Positions 8,007-16,671 of a stretch of 64,000 nt of DNA are shown here, in pieces (position 1 is the stretch's first letter; the number at the start of each line of letters is the position of its first letter). The DNA is from Burkholderiales bacterium C2 (lineage in GTDB: Bacteria > Pseudomonadota > Gammaproteobacteria > Burkholderiales > Burkholderiaceae_C), in assembly GCA_005503085.1 (NCBI GenBank), contig SCOI01000008.1:1-64000 (forward strand). The letters are read 5' to 3'. Under the pieces are notes generated by a model. That model made no database searches. It was not told the origin of the DNA and saw only the letters and a program-made list of their open reading frames with translations. Made by a program: the position numbers and the translations under genes.

Positions 8007-9377
8007 TCAGAGCACCACAAAGAGCAGCCACACCAGCACCGGCGCCAGCACCGTGACGGCGCCGCCATAGAGCAGCAGCGTGCGGAAGAAGCGCTCCCGG
8101 TCCACGCCCTTGGCATTCGCCAGCACCAGCGCCCCATTGGTCGAGAAGGGGCTGACATCGACGATGGTCGACGAGACCGCCATCGCGGCGATGAAGCCGA
8201 TCGCCATGCCGCTGTTGTCGCCCTGCAGAAAGGGCACGCCCAGCGGTATCAGCGAGCCCAGCACCGCGGTCGACGACGCGAACGCCGAAATCACCGCGCC
8301 GACAAAGCACAGCAGCAGGGCCGCCATCAGCGGCGAGGTCAGCTGGGCCACGCTGTTGCCGACGTAGGAGATCGTGCCCATCTTGTCCATCACGCCGATA
8401 TAGGTGCTGACGCCGACGATCAGCATGATCTCGGGCCAGGACACCTGGCCGAGCGCGCTCTTCTGCAGCCGCGGCTGCAGCAGGCTCAGCGCCAGGCCGA
8501 TGCTGATCGACACAAAGCCGATGTCGAGCTTGTAGACCAGGGTCAGCACGGCCAGCGACAACAGCCCCAGCGCGGTGATGAGCTGATGGACATTGGTGCT
8601 CTGGAAGGTCTGGGTGTTGACCTGGCCGAGCATCGAGGAGCGGCTGTTCGCGACCCGGCGTCCCTCGCCGAAGGACTCGGCCTCGGCGCCGCCGAAGACC
8701 TGCGGGCCGCCCTGAGCGCGCGCCACCTGGGGAATCGGCGGCAGCTCGCTGTCGGGCCCGTCGGCGTGACGACGCATCAGCTTCATGCCGCCCAGCATCA
8801 CGAACAGGCCCAGCGCGACGACGAAGTTGACGCCGAAGCTGGCCAGCATCGTCGTCAGCTCGCTCAGCGGCAGGCCGGCACGGGCGACGATCTTGTTGGT
8901 GATGCCGCCGTAGATACTGATCGGCGAGAAGCCGCCCGCCTGCGCGCCGTGGATCACCATCAAGCCCATCATCAGCGGGTTGATGCCGTGCTTGGCTGCG
9001 AAGCCCAGCGCAATCGGCGCGATGATGGCCACTGCGGCCGGGCTGACGGCGCCGACCGAGGTCAGCACCGCCGCGATGAAGAACATGATCCACGGAATCG
9101 CCGCGATCCGGCCGCGCACCGCGCGCACCGCGATCCTGACCAGCCAGTCGATGGTGCCGTTGTTCTGCGCGATCGCGAACAGATAGGTGATGCCGGCCAG
9201 CGTCAGGAAGAGGTCGGCGGGGAAGCAGGCGATGATGGCCTTGGCGTTCATGCCCGCCACCAAGGTGCCGACGAGAAAGGCGCCGACAAAGGCCAGCACC
9301 CCCATATTGATCGGCAGCACGGTGGCGATGACGAACATGGCCGCGAGCGGAAGAATCGACATCCAGTGGATGCTCAT
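8007..9377 (-). CDS. MatC-like / SLC13-type permease, probable malonate importer
   Basis: This 456-residue inner-membrane protein has about 11-12 hydrophobic helices and begins MSIHWMSILPLAAMFVIATVLPINMGVLAFVG, a start typical of the MatC-type dicarboxylate carrier group of the ion transporter (SLC13/ArsB) superfamily. Gly-rich re-entrant-like stretches occur near GAVSPAAVAIIAPIALGF and GVSTYIGVMDKMGTISYVGNS. It is the last gene on the strand carrying the malonate decarboxylase operon and has its own copy of the operon's promoter module, so malonate uptake is a strong inference. The usual MdcL/MdcM transporter pair is absent. The start at 9377 was preferred because the upstream extension overlaps the promoter. 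Confidence 0.75.
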   Translation of the reverse strand: MSIHWMSILPLAAMFVIATVLPINMGVLAFVGAFLVGTLVAGMNAKAIIACFPADLFLTLAGITYLFAIAQNNGTIDWLVRIAVRAVRGRIAAIPWIMFFIAAVLTSVGAVSPAAVAIIAPIALGFAAKHGINPLMMGLMVIHGAQAGGFSPISIYGGITNKIVARAGLPLSELTTMLASFGVNFVVALGLFVMLGGMKLMRRHADGPDSELPPIPQVARAQGGPQVFGGAEAESFGEGRRVANSRSSMLGQVNTQTFQSTNVHQLITALGLLSLAVLTLVYKLDIGFVSISIGLALSLLQPRLQKSALGQVSWPEIMLIVGVSTYIGVMDKMGTISYVGNSVAQLTSPLMAALLLCFVGAVISAFASSTAVLGSLIPLGVPFLQGDNSGMAIGFIAAMAVSSTIVDVSPFSTNGALVLANAKGVDRERFFRTLLLYGGAVTVLAPVLVWLLFVVL

Positions 9378-9419
9378 GGTTTGTCTCCTGTGGCTGCGGC
9401 TGGGCCGCTTTGGTATCGC

Positions 9420-9490
9420 ACGGTATCGGGGGCTCCCGGCCGCTTCAATCAAGCCGGGCGACGGACCGTTACGGCTTCAGGAAAGGTCGG
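9420..9490 (-). promoter_or_regulatory. Promoter/operator module of the MatC-like gene (matches the mdcA module)
   Basis: On the minus strand a -35-like TTGAAG (9443-9448) is followed after exactly 17 bases by TACCGT (9420-9425). A 46-base upstream element (9445-9490) matches the element in front of mdcA in 35 of 46 positions with the same spacing to the -10. Shared blocks on the plus strand are TCAATCAA, CCGGG, TTACGGC and GGTCGG. It is the best candidate for MdcR binding. The experimental start site is unknown. Confidence 0.6.
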
Positions 9491-9521
9491 GAGCCAAGCC
9501 GCAGACGCGCGCGTGCCCGGC

Positions 9522-10430
9522 TCAGGCGCTGCAGCACTGCGCGACCCAGCGGCTCAGGCCCTGCCGGGTCCTGAACTCGTCGGCGGATCGGGCCGGGATG
9601 TCCGGATACCGCTGATTCCACAGGCCGGCCAGCGCCTGGCCGCCGCCGATCTCCAGCACGCAGCGCGGGGCGCGCATCGCCAGCTGGTCCATGCAGTCGT
9701 CCCAATGCACCGTGCTGGCGATCTGCCGGGCCAGCGCCTCGCGCGCCGCATCGGCGCGCCAGATCCGCTGTGCCGTGTTGCTGAACAGCGGCCAGCGCGG
9801 CGCCTCGACGCGCACGAGGCCGAGCCGCTCGGCGAAGCCGTCGGCGGCCGGCTGCATCGCTGCGGTGTGCGAGGCCACATCGACCGCCAGCCGGGTGCAG
9901 CGGGCGCCATGGCGACCGGCCAGCGGCTCGAAGTCATCGAGCGCGCGCTGCGGCCCGCCCAGCACGACGCGGTCCGCGCCATTCGAGATCGCGATGGCCA
10001 GCGGTGTATCGCGCAGCAGCGACAAAAGGGCGTCGCGCGCGAGGCCGGTCACGCCCATCAGCCCGCCGGGTGTGGCACGGCTGGCCTCATCCATCAGCTC
10101 GGCCCGCCGGGCGGCCAGCGCGAGGGCATCGGTGGGAGTCAGCACGCCGGCGGCGCCGAAGGCCGCCAGCTCGCCGACGCTGTAGCCGGCGATGCCCAGC
10201 GGCTCGGGCAGCTCGTCCGCCAGCTGCTGCCAGGCGGCCAGCGCCGTTGCGGTGATCAGCAGCTGGGCGTTGCGGTTGCGGCGTGCCCAGGCCGGGTCGG
10301 CCAGCGCCGCGCGCCAGTCGGCGACGCCCAGGCGCTCGCACAGTGCCTGGGTCAGCGCGTCGGGCGCCAGCCAGGGCAGCATGCCGGCATGCTGATGCCC
10401 CTGGCCGCTGAAGATCAGGGCCAGGCTCAC
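9522..10430 (-). CDS. mdcH: Malonate decarboxylase malonyltransferase (malonyl-CoA:ACP acyltransferase), MdcH
   Basis: The 302-residue protein has the fold of acyl-carrier-protein malonyltransferases: the start ALIFSGQGHQHAGML, the nucleophile elbow GYSVGELAAFGAAG (Ser in GYSVG) and ASHTAAMQPAA for the catalytic His. In malonate decarboxylase, MdcH transfers malonyl from malonyl-CoA to the MdcC prosthetic group, priming the enzyme. It starts with GTG directly after the mdcB stop codon and ends the decarboxylase gene set. It is shorter than many homologues only at the termini. Confidence 0.88.
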   Translation of the reverse strand: MSLALIFSGQGHQHAGMLPWLAPDALTQALCERLGVADWRAALADPAWARRNRNAQLLITATALAAWQQLADELPEPLGIAGYSVGELAAFGAAGVLTPTDALALAARRAELMDEASRATPGGLMGVTGLARDALLSLLRDTPLAIAISNGADRVVLGGPQRALDDFEPLAGRHGARCTRLAVDVASHTAAMQPAADGFAERLGLVRVEAPRWPLFSNTAQRIWRADAAREALARQIASTVHWDDCMDQLAMRAPRCVLEIGGGQALAGLWNQRYPDIPARSADEFRTRQGLSRWVAQCCSA

Positions 10431-11291
10431 TCAGGCCGCGCCCAGGCGCATCAGCCAGCAGCAGCTCGCCAGCATATCGGCCGCGCCACCGGGCGAGAGC
10501 CGCCGTGCGACGAAGGCCGCGCCGATCCGCTGCGCCCGCGCCAGCCCGCCGGGCGCTGCGGCGCCGCCCTGCGCGAGGAAGCCGCGCGCCGCGCGCTGCG
10601 CGAACGCGAGCCCCTCGGCGGCGCCACGGTGGGCCAGATTGCTGTCGTCCAGCACCGCGATGATGTGGAACAGGGCATCGAGCTGGGCCAGCGGCGGCCG
10701 CAGGCCGCGCGCCAGCGCCGTGCGCAGGGCCGGCAGCGCCACCTCGAAGACCACCGGGAAACCCGCTGCCGCTTCCTCCGAGGCACTGCGCAGCCCGAGC
10801 CGGCGCGCCGCGATGCCGCCGGGCAGGGTCGAGGGGCGCGCGGCGCGCGCGCGCAGCGCGGCGCCCCAGTGTTCGATCAGCGTGGCGCGAATCCGTGCGG
10901 CGCTCACAGGCGCTCCGGACTGCGAGGCGGCCCCAGCGGCCGCGCACAGCAGGCCGAGCTGGAAGACCGCGCCGCGATGGGTGTTGATGCCGCCGGTCGC
11001 CGCCAGCATCTGCGCCTCGGCCGCGATGCCGCAGCGCTCCAGCGCGGCGAAGGGCGCGAGTTCGCTACCCAGCTGCGCGATCTCGACGAAGTAGCCGCGC
11101 AGCGCCAGCAGGCTGCGCATAAAGGTCCGGGCGTCCATATCGCTGTGGCTGCCCGTGCTGCTCAGCGTGACCAGGCCCGGCTTGGGCGACAGCAGCAGCT
11201 CATCGCGCAGCGCCAGTGTCGCGGCCCGGCCGATCTGCGCGGGCGAGAGCAGCGGCCCTACATCGAGGCAGGGGCGCGCCAAGGGGCTCAC
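10431..11291 (-). CDS. mdcB: Triphosphoribosyl-dephospho-CoA synthase MdcB
   Basis: This protein of about 286 residues makes the prosthetic-group precursor 2'-(5''-triphosphoribosyl)-3'-dephospho-CoA from ATP and dephospho-CoA. The family signatures are LLLSPKPGLVTLSSTGSHSDMD near the N-terminus, GGINTHRGAVFQLGLL in the middle and LDDSNLAHRGAAEGL near the C-terminus. The start is GTG 11291, which overlaps the mdcG stop as GTGA; the frame remains open further upstream but there it lies inside mdcG. It is placed between mdcG and mdcH in the operon. Confidence 0.88.
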   Translation of the reverse strand: MSPLARPCLDVGPLLSPAQIGRAATLALRDELLLSPKPGLVTLSSTGSHSDMDARTFMRSLLALRGYFVEIAQLGSELAPFAALERCGIAAEAQMLAATGGINTHRGAVFQLGLLCAAAGAASQSGAPVSAARIRATLIEHWGAALRARAARPSTLPGGIAARRLGLRSASEEAAAGFPVVFEVALPALRTALARGLRPPLAQLDALFHIIAVLDDSNLAHRGAAEGLAFAQRAARGFLAQGGAAAPGGLARAQRIGAAFVARRLSPGGAADMLASCCWLMRLGAA

Positions 11292-11974
11292 AACGCGGCC
11301 TCCGCCGGCGCCTGGCCCAGCAGCTCGTCGAGCGTTCGCAGCAGCCGGCTGCCGCCCAGGGTCTTCACCAGGATGGCGCTGCTGCGCCCGGACCGCCAGG
11401 CCGCCCACTCGCGCCAGGAGACCGCGCTGTCGCCCTTGAACAGCAGCTCGCCGTCCAGGCGCAGGCCCTCGGCCGCGAAGTCGTTCAGCAGCGCGGCGAT
11501 CGCGTCGGCCTGCTGCGGCTCGGCCGCCGGCAGCCACAGGTCGAGGTCGGAGCGGCTGTGCAGATGGCCGGCGCCGCTCAGGAACTGCCAGCCGTAGCTG
11601 CCGTAGACACGCGGGGTCGCGCCCGCCGTGCGCAGCGCGGCGCAGAGCCGCTCCCAGGCGGCGCGTGCGCGGACCGGCAGCAGGGGCGTGATCTGCGCGC
11701 CGGTCGGGAACTCGTCGAAGTAAAGCACCTCGGCGCGCGCCACCTGCAGACCGATCCGGCGCCGCTCCCAGCGCAGCGGCGCCGACAGGCCCATCGCGAT
11801 CACTGGCGCGTCTGTCCCGCAGCCGCAGCGCTGCTGCGTGATCACCAGCGGCTGGCCGGCGTCGGCCCAATGGGCCAGGCAGGCCTGCTCCAGCGCGTCG
11901 CGGGCCTGGGCGCGCACGGCCGCCCAGCCGCCCGGCGTCAGGCGCGCGAGCTGATGTCGATGCAGACGCAGCAT
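11288..11974 (-). CDS. mdcG: Phosphoribosyl-dephospho-CoA transferase MdcG
   Basis: The 228-residue enzyme attaches the 2'-(5''-phosphoribosyl)-3'-dephospho-CoA group to the acyl carrier protein MdcC. Its nucleotidyltransferase-like centre is visible as VYGSYGWQFLSG followed by SRSDLDLWLP, a GS...DxD pattern, and the family-typical N-terminus MLRLHRHQLARL is present. The gene starts 13 bases after mdcE and overlaps mdcB by four bases, which fits translational coupling of the two cofactor-assembly genes. Confidence 0.88.
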   Translation of the reverse strand: MLRLHRHQLARLTPGGWAAVRAQARDALEQACLAHWADAGQPLVITQQRCGCGTDAPVIAMGLSAPLRWERRRIGLQVARAEVLYFDEFPTGAQITPLLPVRARAAWERLCAALRTAGATPRVYGSYGWQFLSGAGHLHSRSDLDLWLPAAEPQQADAIAALLNDFAAEGLRLDGELLFKGDSAVSWREWAAWRSGRSSAILVKTLGGSRLLRTLDELLGQAPAEAAL

Positions 11975-11987
11975 CGGTCGCTCCCGC

Positions 11988-12689
11988 TCAGGCCGCGTCC
12001 AGCACGCGCTGGATCACCGCGGCCGCCATCCGCCGTCCGCCGCGCGCGGCGCCGTCTGTGGCCCGCTGGTCCTCGGTCGGCGCGTCCCGCAGCGACTGGC
12101 GCAGCGCCTCGGCGAGATCGCCGGCCCAGAGCCGGCGCACGCCGCCCATCGCGACATAGTTCTCGACGCCCGGCGCGAACACCGGGTTGGCGACCGACAG
12201 CCGCTCCAGCAGCGCCTCCGGCAGCTTGGTGACGCGCGCCATCGCCGGGATGCGCATCACGCGGATCTCGGCCTCGGGCAGCGCATCGCAGGCATCGGCG
12301 ATCAGGCCCGAGGTGATGAAGCCGCCGGACAGCGCCTGGTCGTAGACCAGGCCCAGCACCCGGTGGCCACGGCGGCGCGCGAAGTCGATGGCCGTGCCCA
12401 GATGGGCCATCGCCCGGTTGATGCCCAGCAGCTCGTCGCGCCGGCGCAGCTGCTGGCCCTGCGTGTCGATCAGCAGCAGGATGCTGCGGCCGGGGTGGCG
12501 GGTGATCGTGTCGAGGATCACGCGCGCCTGGGCCAGCGCCAGGCGCACGCCGATCGGGGCATGGGCCGTGGTGCCGACGATGGTGAGCGGTTCGCCGTCA
12601 AAGCTCACCGTGCCGTGCAGGAAGTCGCCGTCCCGTTCGATGCCGTGCTCGGTGCCGAACAGCTGGCCGGCCAAGAGTTGCCAATCCAT
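11988..12689 (-). CDS. mdcE: Malonate decarboxylase gamma subunit MdcE
   Basis: MdcE (233 residues) forms, with MdcD, the carboxyltransferase-type half of the enzyme that decarboxylates malonyl-S-ACP to acetyl-S-ACP. The crotonase-like features are visible: ILLLIDTQGQQLRRRDELLGIN, LVYDQALSGGFITSG with an oxyanion-hole glycine pair, and RIPAMARVTKLPEALLERLS. It follows mdcD by nine bases. The length and motif order are normal for the family. Confidence 0.9.
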   Translation of the reverse strand: MDWQLLAGQLFGTEHGIERDGDFLHGTVSFDGEPLTIVGTTAHAPIGVRLALAQARVILDTITRHPGRSILLLIDTQGQQLRRRDELLGINRAMAHLGTAIDFARRRGHRVLGLVYDQALSGGFITSGLIADACDALPEAEIRVMRIPAMARVTKLPEALLERLSVANPVFAPGVENYVAMGGVRRLWAGDLAEALRQSLRDAPTEDQRATDGAARGGRRMAAAVIQRVLDAA

Positions 12690-12698
12690 CGCGATTCC

Positions 12699-13595
12699 TC
12701 AGAGGGTGCGCAGGCCGCGCACGTCGGCCACGTCGAGATCGGGCACCTGGGCCGCCGCAGCGACGCCCAGACGGGTCCATAGCGTGGTGGCTTCGTCAGC
12801 GTCAGCGTCCCTGTCTTCGAGCAGGGTCAGGCGCGCGGCCAGCAGTGCATGTTCGGCCTCCAGGCTGGCCAGGCTCACCGGGCTGGGCGTGTCGAGCGCG
12901 GCCATCATGGCAATAGCGGCGGCGCGGAATTCGGCGACATCGTCGTCGACCAGCGCGTCGCAATCGCCGCTCAGCCAGCGGTGCTTGCCGCCGGTGGTGC
13001 GCCAGACCAGGGCGCGGTCGCGGGCATCGAATTCCTCGACCCCGTGCGAAGCCTCGATGACCTCGGGCCCCGACATCGCGAGCCGTCCCCGGTCGCTCAT
13101 CACCACGCGGTCGGCGCAGCGGGCCACGATGCCCATGCCGCCGAAGCAGCCGTTGGCGCCGCCGATCAGCATGATGACGGGGATGCCGGCCGCCCGCACA
13201 TCGAGCACCGCGCGCATCAGCTCCGACACCGCGATCAGGCCGGCATTGGCCTCATGCAGGCGCACGCCGCCGGACTCGGCCAGCATCAGCACCGCGTCCG
13301 GCCGGTCCCGCAGTGCGCGCTGCAGCAGGCCGACCAGCTTGGCGCCATGCACCTCGCCGACGCCGCCGCCCATGAAGCCGCCTTCCTGGGCCGCGACGAA
13401 GACCGTCCGCCCGGCCAGCAGTGCCCGGCCGATGGCCACGCCATCGTCGAAGGCCGAGGGCACCCCCAGCTGCGCCAGATGCGGGCTGCTGAGCCGCTCG
13501 GTCGGCGGCAGCCATTCATGGAAGCTGCCGGGGTCGAGCAGCTGGGCCAGGCGCTCGCGCGCCGAGCACTCGGTATAGGACAGCGTCGGGCTCAT
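12699..13595 (-). CDS. mdcD: Malonate decarboxylase beta subunit MdcD
   Basis: MdcD (298 residues) is the beta decarboxylase subunit, homologous to acetyl-CoA carboxylase carboxyltransferases. It shows RERLAQLLDPGSFHEWLPP at the start, FVAAQEGGFMGGGVGEVHGAKLVG (Gly-rich acyl-CoA site) and PVIMLIGGANGCFGGMGI. It overlaps mdcC by four bases, so the two are probably translated together. With MdcE it acts on the malonyl group carried by MdcC. Confidence 0.9.
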   Translation of the reverse strand: MSPTLSYTECSARERLAQLLDPGSFHEWLPPTERLSSPHLAQLGVPSAFDDGVAIGRALLAGRTVFVAAQEGGFMGGGVGEVHGAKLVGLLQRALRDRPDAVLMLAESGGVRLHEANAGLIAVSELMRAVLDVRAAGIPVIMLIGGANGCFGGMGIVARCADRVVMSDRGRLAMSGPEVIEASHGVEEFDARDRALVWRTTGGKHRWLSGDCDALVDDDVAEFRAAAIAMMAALDTPSPVSLASLEAEHALLAARLTLLEDRDADADEATTLWTRLGVAAAAQVPDLDVADVRGLRTL

Positions 13596-13915
13596 GGCAG
13601 CAGCTCCTGCACGGCCTGGTCGAGCCGCAGGCCGACCACGGCGGGCGTCGCGCCCATATCGTTGATCGAGACCCGCAGGCCGGCGAGCTGATGGCGGCGC
13701 TGGAAGTCGTCCAGCACCGCCGCCCAGATCGTGCCGAAGCCGCGTGCCGAGGTCTGCACCTGGATCACGCAGTCCGGCCCTGCGACCGGTTCCAGCATCA
13801 CCTCGAGATTGCCCGAGCCGACCACGCCGACCAGCACCGAGGCGAAGGCCGGCACGCTGCGGCTGCCGGTGAAGCGGAAGTCCAGGGTCTCCAGACCGGG
13901 TGGGATGGGGCTCAT
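13592..13915 (-). CDS. mdcC: Malonate decarboxylase acyl carrier protein MdcC
   Basis: This 107-residue carrier protein bears the phosphoribosyl-dephospho-CoA arm. The attachment region VVGVVGSGNLEVMLEP is clear, and the serine at about residue 34 is the expected site. The C-terminal NDMGATPAVVGLRLDQAVQEL is also family-typical. It lies 37 bases downstream of mdcA, the only gap in the decarboxylase operon larger than a few bases apart from that before the permease. Confidence 0.9.
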   Translation of the reverse strand: MSPIPPGLETLDFRFTGSRSVPAFASVLVGVVGSGNLEVMLEPVAGPDCVIQVQTSARGFGTIWAAVLDDFQRRHQLAGLRVSINDMGATPAVVGLRLDQAVQELLP

Positions 13916-13952
13916 CGCTGTCTCTCCTGAATGGCTTGGCCGTGCTGCCCGC

Positions 13953-15632
13953 TCACCAGTTGCGGAAGCGCTTGGGCGGGTTGTAGAGCCCGCCCGAGGC
14001 CGTGACGATCTCGCGCATGCTGCGGGCGGCCAGCAGATTGCGGGTGGCTTGGCGCGGGTCGATGCCGAGGTCTTGCGGGCGGCGGATCACGCCGCGGTCG
14101 CGCAGGTTCTCGACGGCGCGCTGGTCGCGCCCCAGGCCGACCGCGGTGTAGCCGGCCACGCCGCGTATCGCCTGCTCGCGCTCCTCGTCATTGCGGCACA
14201 GCAGCAGGTTGGCGATACCTTCCTCGGTCAGGATGTGGCTGACATCCTCGCCGTAAATCATGATGGGCGGCAGCGCCATGCCGGCCTGTTGCTGCAGTTC
14301 CCAGGCGTCGAGCCGGTCGACGAAGGCGGGTTGCATATGCTCGCGGAAGGTCTCGACCATCTGCACCACCAGCTTCTGGCCACGCGGCGTGGCGGCGGCG
14401 CCGCTGAGGTGGCCGCGCGCCTCGCGCCCGGCCTTCAGCCAGGCCGGGCTGGCATGGCGCCGGCCGCGGGCATCGGCGCCCATATTGGGTGCGCCGCCGA
14501 AGCCGGCGATCCGCCCCAGCGTCGCGGTCGAGCTATTGCCCTGCAGATCGATCTGCAAGGTGGAGCCGATGAAGAGGTCGCAGGCGTAGTGGCCGGCGGC
14601 CTGGCAGAAGGCGCGGTTGCTGCGCAGGCTGCCGTCGGCGCCGGTGAAGAAGACATCGGAGCGGGCGCGGATGTAGTTCTCCATGCCCAGCTCGGAGCCG
14701 AAGGAATGGATGGACTCGACCCAGCCGGCCTCGATGGCCGGGATCAGCGCCGGATGCGGGTTAAGCGCCCAGTGCTGGCAGATCTTGCCCTTGAGCCCCA
14801 GCGATTCGCCATAGGTCGGCAGCAGCAGCTCGATGGCCGCGGTGTCGAAGCCGATGCCGTGGTTGAGCCGTTGCACGCCGTACTCGGCATAGATGCCCTT
14901 GATCGCCATCATGGCCATCAGCACCTGGATTTCGCTGATCTGGGCCGGGTCGCGGGTGAACAGCGGCTCGATGAAATTGGGCGTCGGGGCCAGCACGACG
15001 AAATCCACCCAGTCGGCCGGCACATCGACGCGCGGCAGCGGTTGGCCGGCGGGCATGATCTCATTGACCTGGGCGATCACGAGGCCGCCTGAGAAGGCCG
15101 TGGCCTCGACGATGGCCGGCGTGTCCTCGGTGTTGGGGCCGGTGTAGAGATTGCCCTGGGCGTCGGCGGCCTGCGCGGCGATCAGCGAGACCTTGGGGGT
15201 CAGGTCGATGAAGTAGCGGGCGAACAGCTCCAGATAGGTGTGGATCGCGCCGATATTGATGCGCCCTGCGCTGACCAGCTTGGCCAGCCGCGCGCCCTGC
15301 GGGCCGGAGAAACTGAAGTCCAGCGTGCTGGCGATGCCGTTCTCGAAGATGTCCAGATGCTCGGGCAGGGCCAGCACCGACTGCACCATGTGCAGATCGT
15401 GCACCCGCTGCGGGTCCAGTTGGACCAGGGCCTTGGCCAGGAAGTCGGCCTGCTTCTGGTTATTGCCCTCCAGGCAGACGCGGTCGCCCGCTTCGAGCAC
15501 CGCTTCCAGCAGCCTGCCGATGGCCGCGCTCGCCACCCGCTTGCCGGTCAGATCGGTCCCCAGCGCCTCGCCGGCGCGCGCGAGGCGGGCGCTGCGGTTG
15601 CGGGCTTTGGTGTCTCGGTTGATGCGGTCCAT
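13953..15632 (-). CDS. mdcA: Malonate decarboxylase alpha subunit MdcA (acetyl-S-ACP:malonate ACP transferase)
   Basis: MdcA (559 residues) exchanges acetyl for malonyl on the carrier protein and belongs to the CoA-transferase-like citrate lyase alpha group. Recognisable segments are VCLEGNNQKQADFLAKAL, FSFSGPQGARLAKLV, YTGPNTEDTPAIVEATAF and GNSSTATLGRIAGFGGAPNMG. It is the first gene of the mdc operon, with a promoter module just upstream. The ATG at 15632 is the first codon downstream of that promoter and gives the normal family length. Confidence 0.92.
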   Translation of the reverse strand: MDRINRDTKARNRSARLARAGEALGTDLTGKRVASAAIGRLLEAVLEAGDRVCLEGNNQKQADFLAKALVQLDPQRVHDLHMVQSVLALPEHLDIFENGIASTLDFSFSGPQGARLAKLVSAGRINIGAIHTYLELFARYFIDLTPKVSLIAAQAADAQGNLYTGPNTEDTPAIVEATAFSGGLVIAQVNEIMPAGQPLPRVDVPADWVDFVVLAPTPNFIEPLFTRDPAQISEIQVLMAMMAIKGIYAEYGVQRLNHGIGFDTAAIELLLPTYGESLGLKGKICQHWALNPHPALIPAIEAGWVESIHSFGSELGMENYIRARSDVFFTGADGSLRSNRAFCQAAGHYACDLFIGSTLQIDLQGNSSTATLGRIAGFGGAPNMGADARGRRHASPAWLKAGREARGHLSGAAATPRGQKLVVQMVETFREHMQPAFVDRLDAWELQQQAGMALPPIMIYGEDVSHILTEEGIANLLLCRNDEEREQAIRGVAGYTAVGLGRDQRAVENLRDRGVIRRPQDLGIDPRQATRNLLAARSMREIVTASGGLYNPPKRFRNW

Positions 15633-15640
15633 GGAGATGG

Positions 15641-15711
15641 ACGGTACGGGCTGCGCCGCCGGCGGTCAATCAACCCGGGTGGCGAACGCTTACGGCCAGC
15701 GGAATGGTCGG
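15641..15711 (-). promoter_or_regulatory. Promoter/operator module of the mdcA operon
   Basis: On the minus strand TTGACC (15664-15669) and TACCGT (15641-15646) are separated by 17 bases. The -10 is 8 bases from the mdcA start codon, so the leader would be very short. The 46-base element at 15666-15711 is repeated in front of the MatC-like permease gene at identical spacing. A LysR-type site for MdcR, encoded next door, is the most likely meaning. Confidence 0.6.
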
Positions 15712-15720
15712 CCGGCGGGT

Positions 15721-16635
15721 TCAGCTCGCCGGGATGCGCAAGGTGCGGCTGGCGGCCAGCAGGGCCAGCAGGGTCGGATCGCGCTCGCGGCTGCGCAGAA
15801 AGCACAGCGCGATGGATTGGCGCATCGCGTAGCGCGGGTCCAGCGGGATCAGCCGGACATTGGGCGGCAGCACGCTGCGCACGCGACCGGGCAGCAGCGT
15901 GCAGCCGATACCGCCCCCGACCAGGTTCATCAGCGAGAAGATGTCATTGGTCTTCATCACCACCTGCGGCTCGAAGCCGGCCAGCCGAAAGGCGTCCATG
16001 AAGCGGCTGTAGGTCACGAAGCCTTCCTGCAGGCTGACGAAGCGCTCGTCCGCGCAGTCCTCCAGCGCGATGCTGGCGCGGCCGGCGTAGGCCGAGCCCT
16101 CCGGGGCCGCGAAATAGATGTTGTCGTCGAACAGGGCCTGGCTTTCGAGGTCCGCGCAGCCCTCGGGCTGGCCGATCACGGCGGCGTCGATGCTGCCCTC
16201 GCGCAACTTCTGCAGCAGATCGTTGTTGGAGCCCAGGATCAGCTCCGCCTGCACGTCGGGCTTGCGCAGCTTCAGCGCCATGATCAGGGCCGGCACGGTG
16301 CCGCTGGTCAGCGAGTACAGCGAGCCGATGCGGATGCGCTCCGAGCCATAGCCGGCCAGCGCCCGGGTGGCGCGCACGCCCTCGTCCATGCGCTGCAGGA
16401 TGTCGCGCGCCACCTCGGCCAGCGCGTGGGCCGCTTCGGTCGGCTGCAGATTGCGGCCTTCGAGCCGGAACAGCGCGCAGCGGGTGCCGGACTCCAGCGA
16501 ATGCAGCGCGCGATGGACGCTGACCGCGCTGATGCCCAGCCGCTCGGCGGCCCGCGCGAGGCTGCCGCTTTCAAGAAAGCTGATCAGGATCTCGAGCTTG
16601 CGAAACGTGATGTCTTCATGGATGCGAGGCAGCAT
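15721..16635 (-). CDS. mdcR: LysR-family regulator of malonate utilisation, MdcR-like
   Basis: The 304-residue protein has an N-terminal LysR helix-turn-helix (GSLARAAERLGISAVSVHRALHSLE, residues about 24-48) and a C-terminal effector domain with ERIRIGSLYSLTSGTVPALI. The phrase ISAVSVHRALHSLE is characteristic of MdcR-type regulators. It lies directly upstream of mdcA on the same strand rather than divergently, so it may partly share transcription with the operon. Malonate or malonyl-CoA is the presumed inducer from family knowledge. Confidence 0.82.
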   Translation of the reverse strand: MLPRIHEDITFRKLEILISFLESGSLARAAERLGISAVSVHRALHSLESGTRCALFRLEGRNLQPTEAAHALAEVARDILQRMDEGVRATRALAGYGSERIRIGSLYSLTSGTVPALIMALKLRKPDVQAELILGSNNDLLQKLREGSIDAAVIGQPEGCADLESQALFDDNIYFAAPEGSAYAGRASIALEDCADERFVSLQEGFVTYSRFMDAFRLAGFEPQVVMKTNDIFSLMNLVGGGIGCTLLPGRVRSVLPPNVRLIPLDPRYAMRQSIALCFLRSRERDPTLLALLAASRTLRIPAS

Positions 16636-16671
16636 GAGGGCGATGATCGCATGGGCCGTGGCGGCGCCGCT

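Noticed and set aside
7938-11597. Very long plus-strand open frame (over 1,200 codons) across the permease and mdc genes
   Set aside because: The translation is rich in Arg, Gln, His and Ala without motifs and lies antisense to mdcH, mdcB, mdcG and the permease, which have clear family signatures. It is a by-product of GC-rich third positions.
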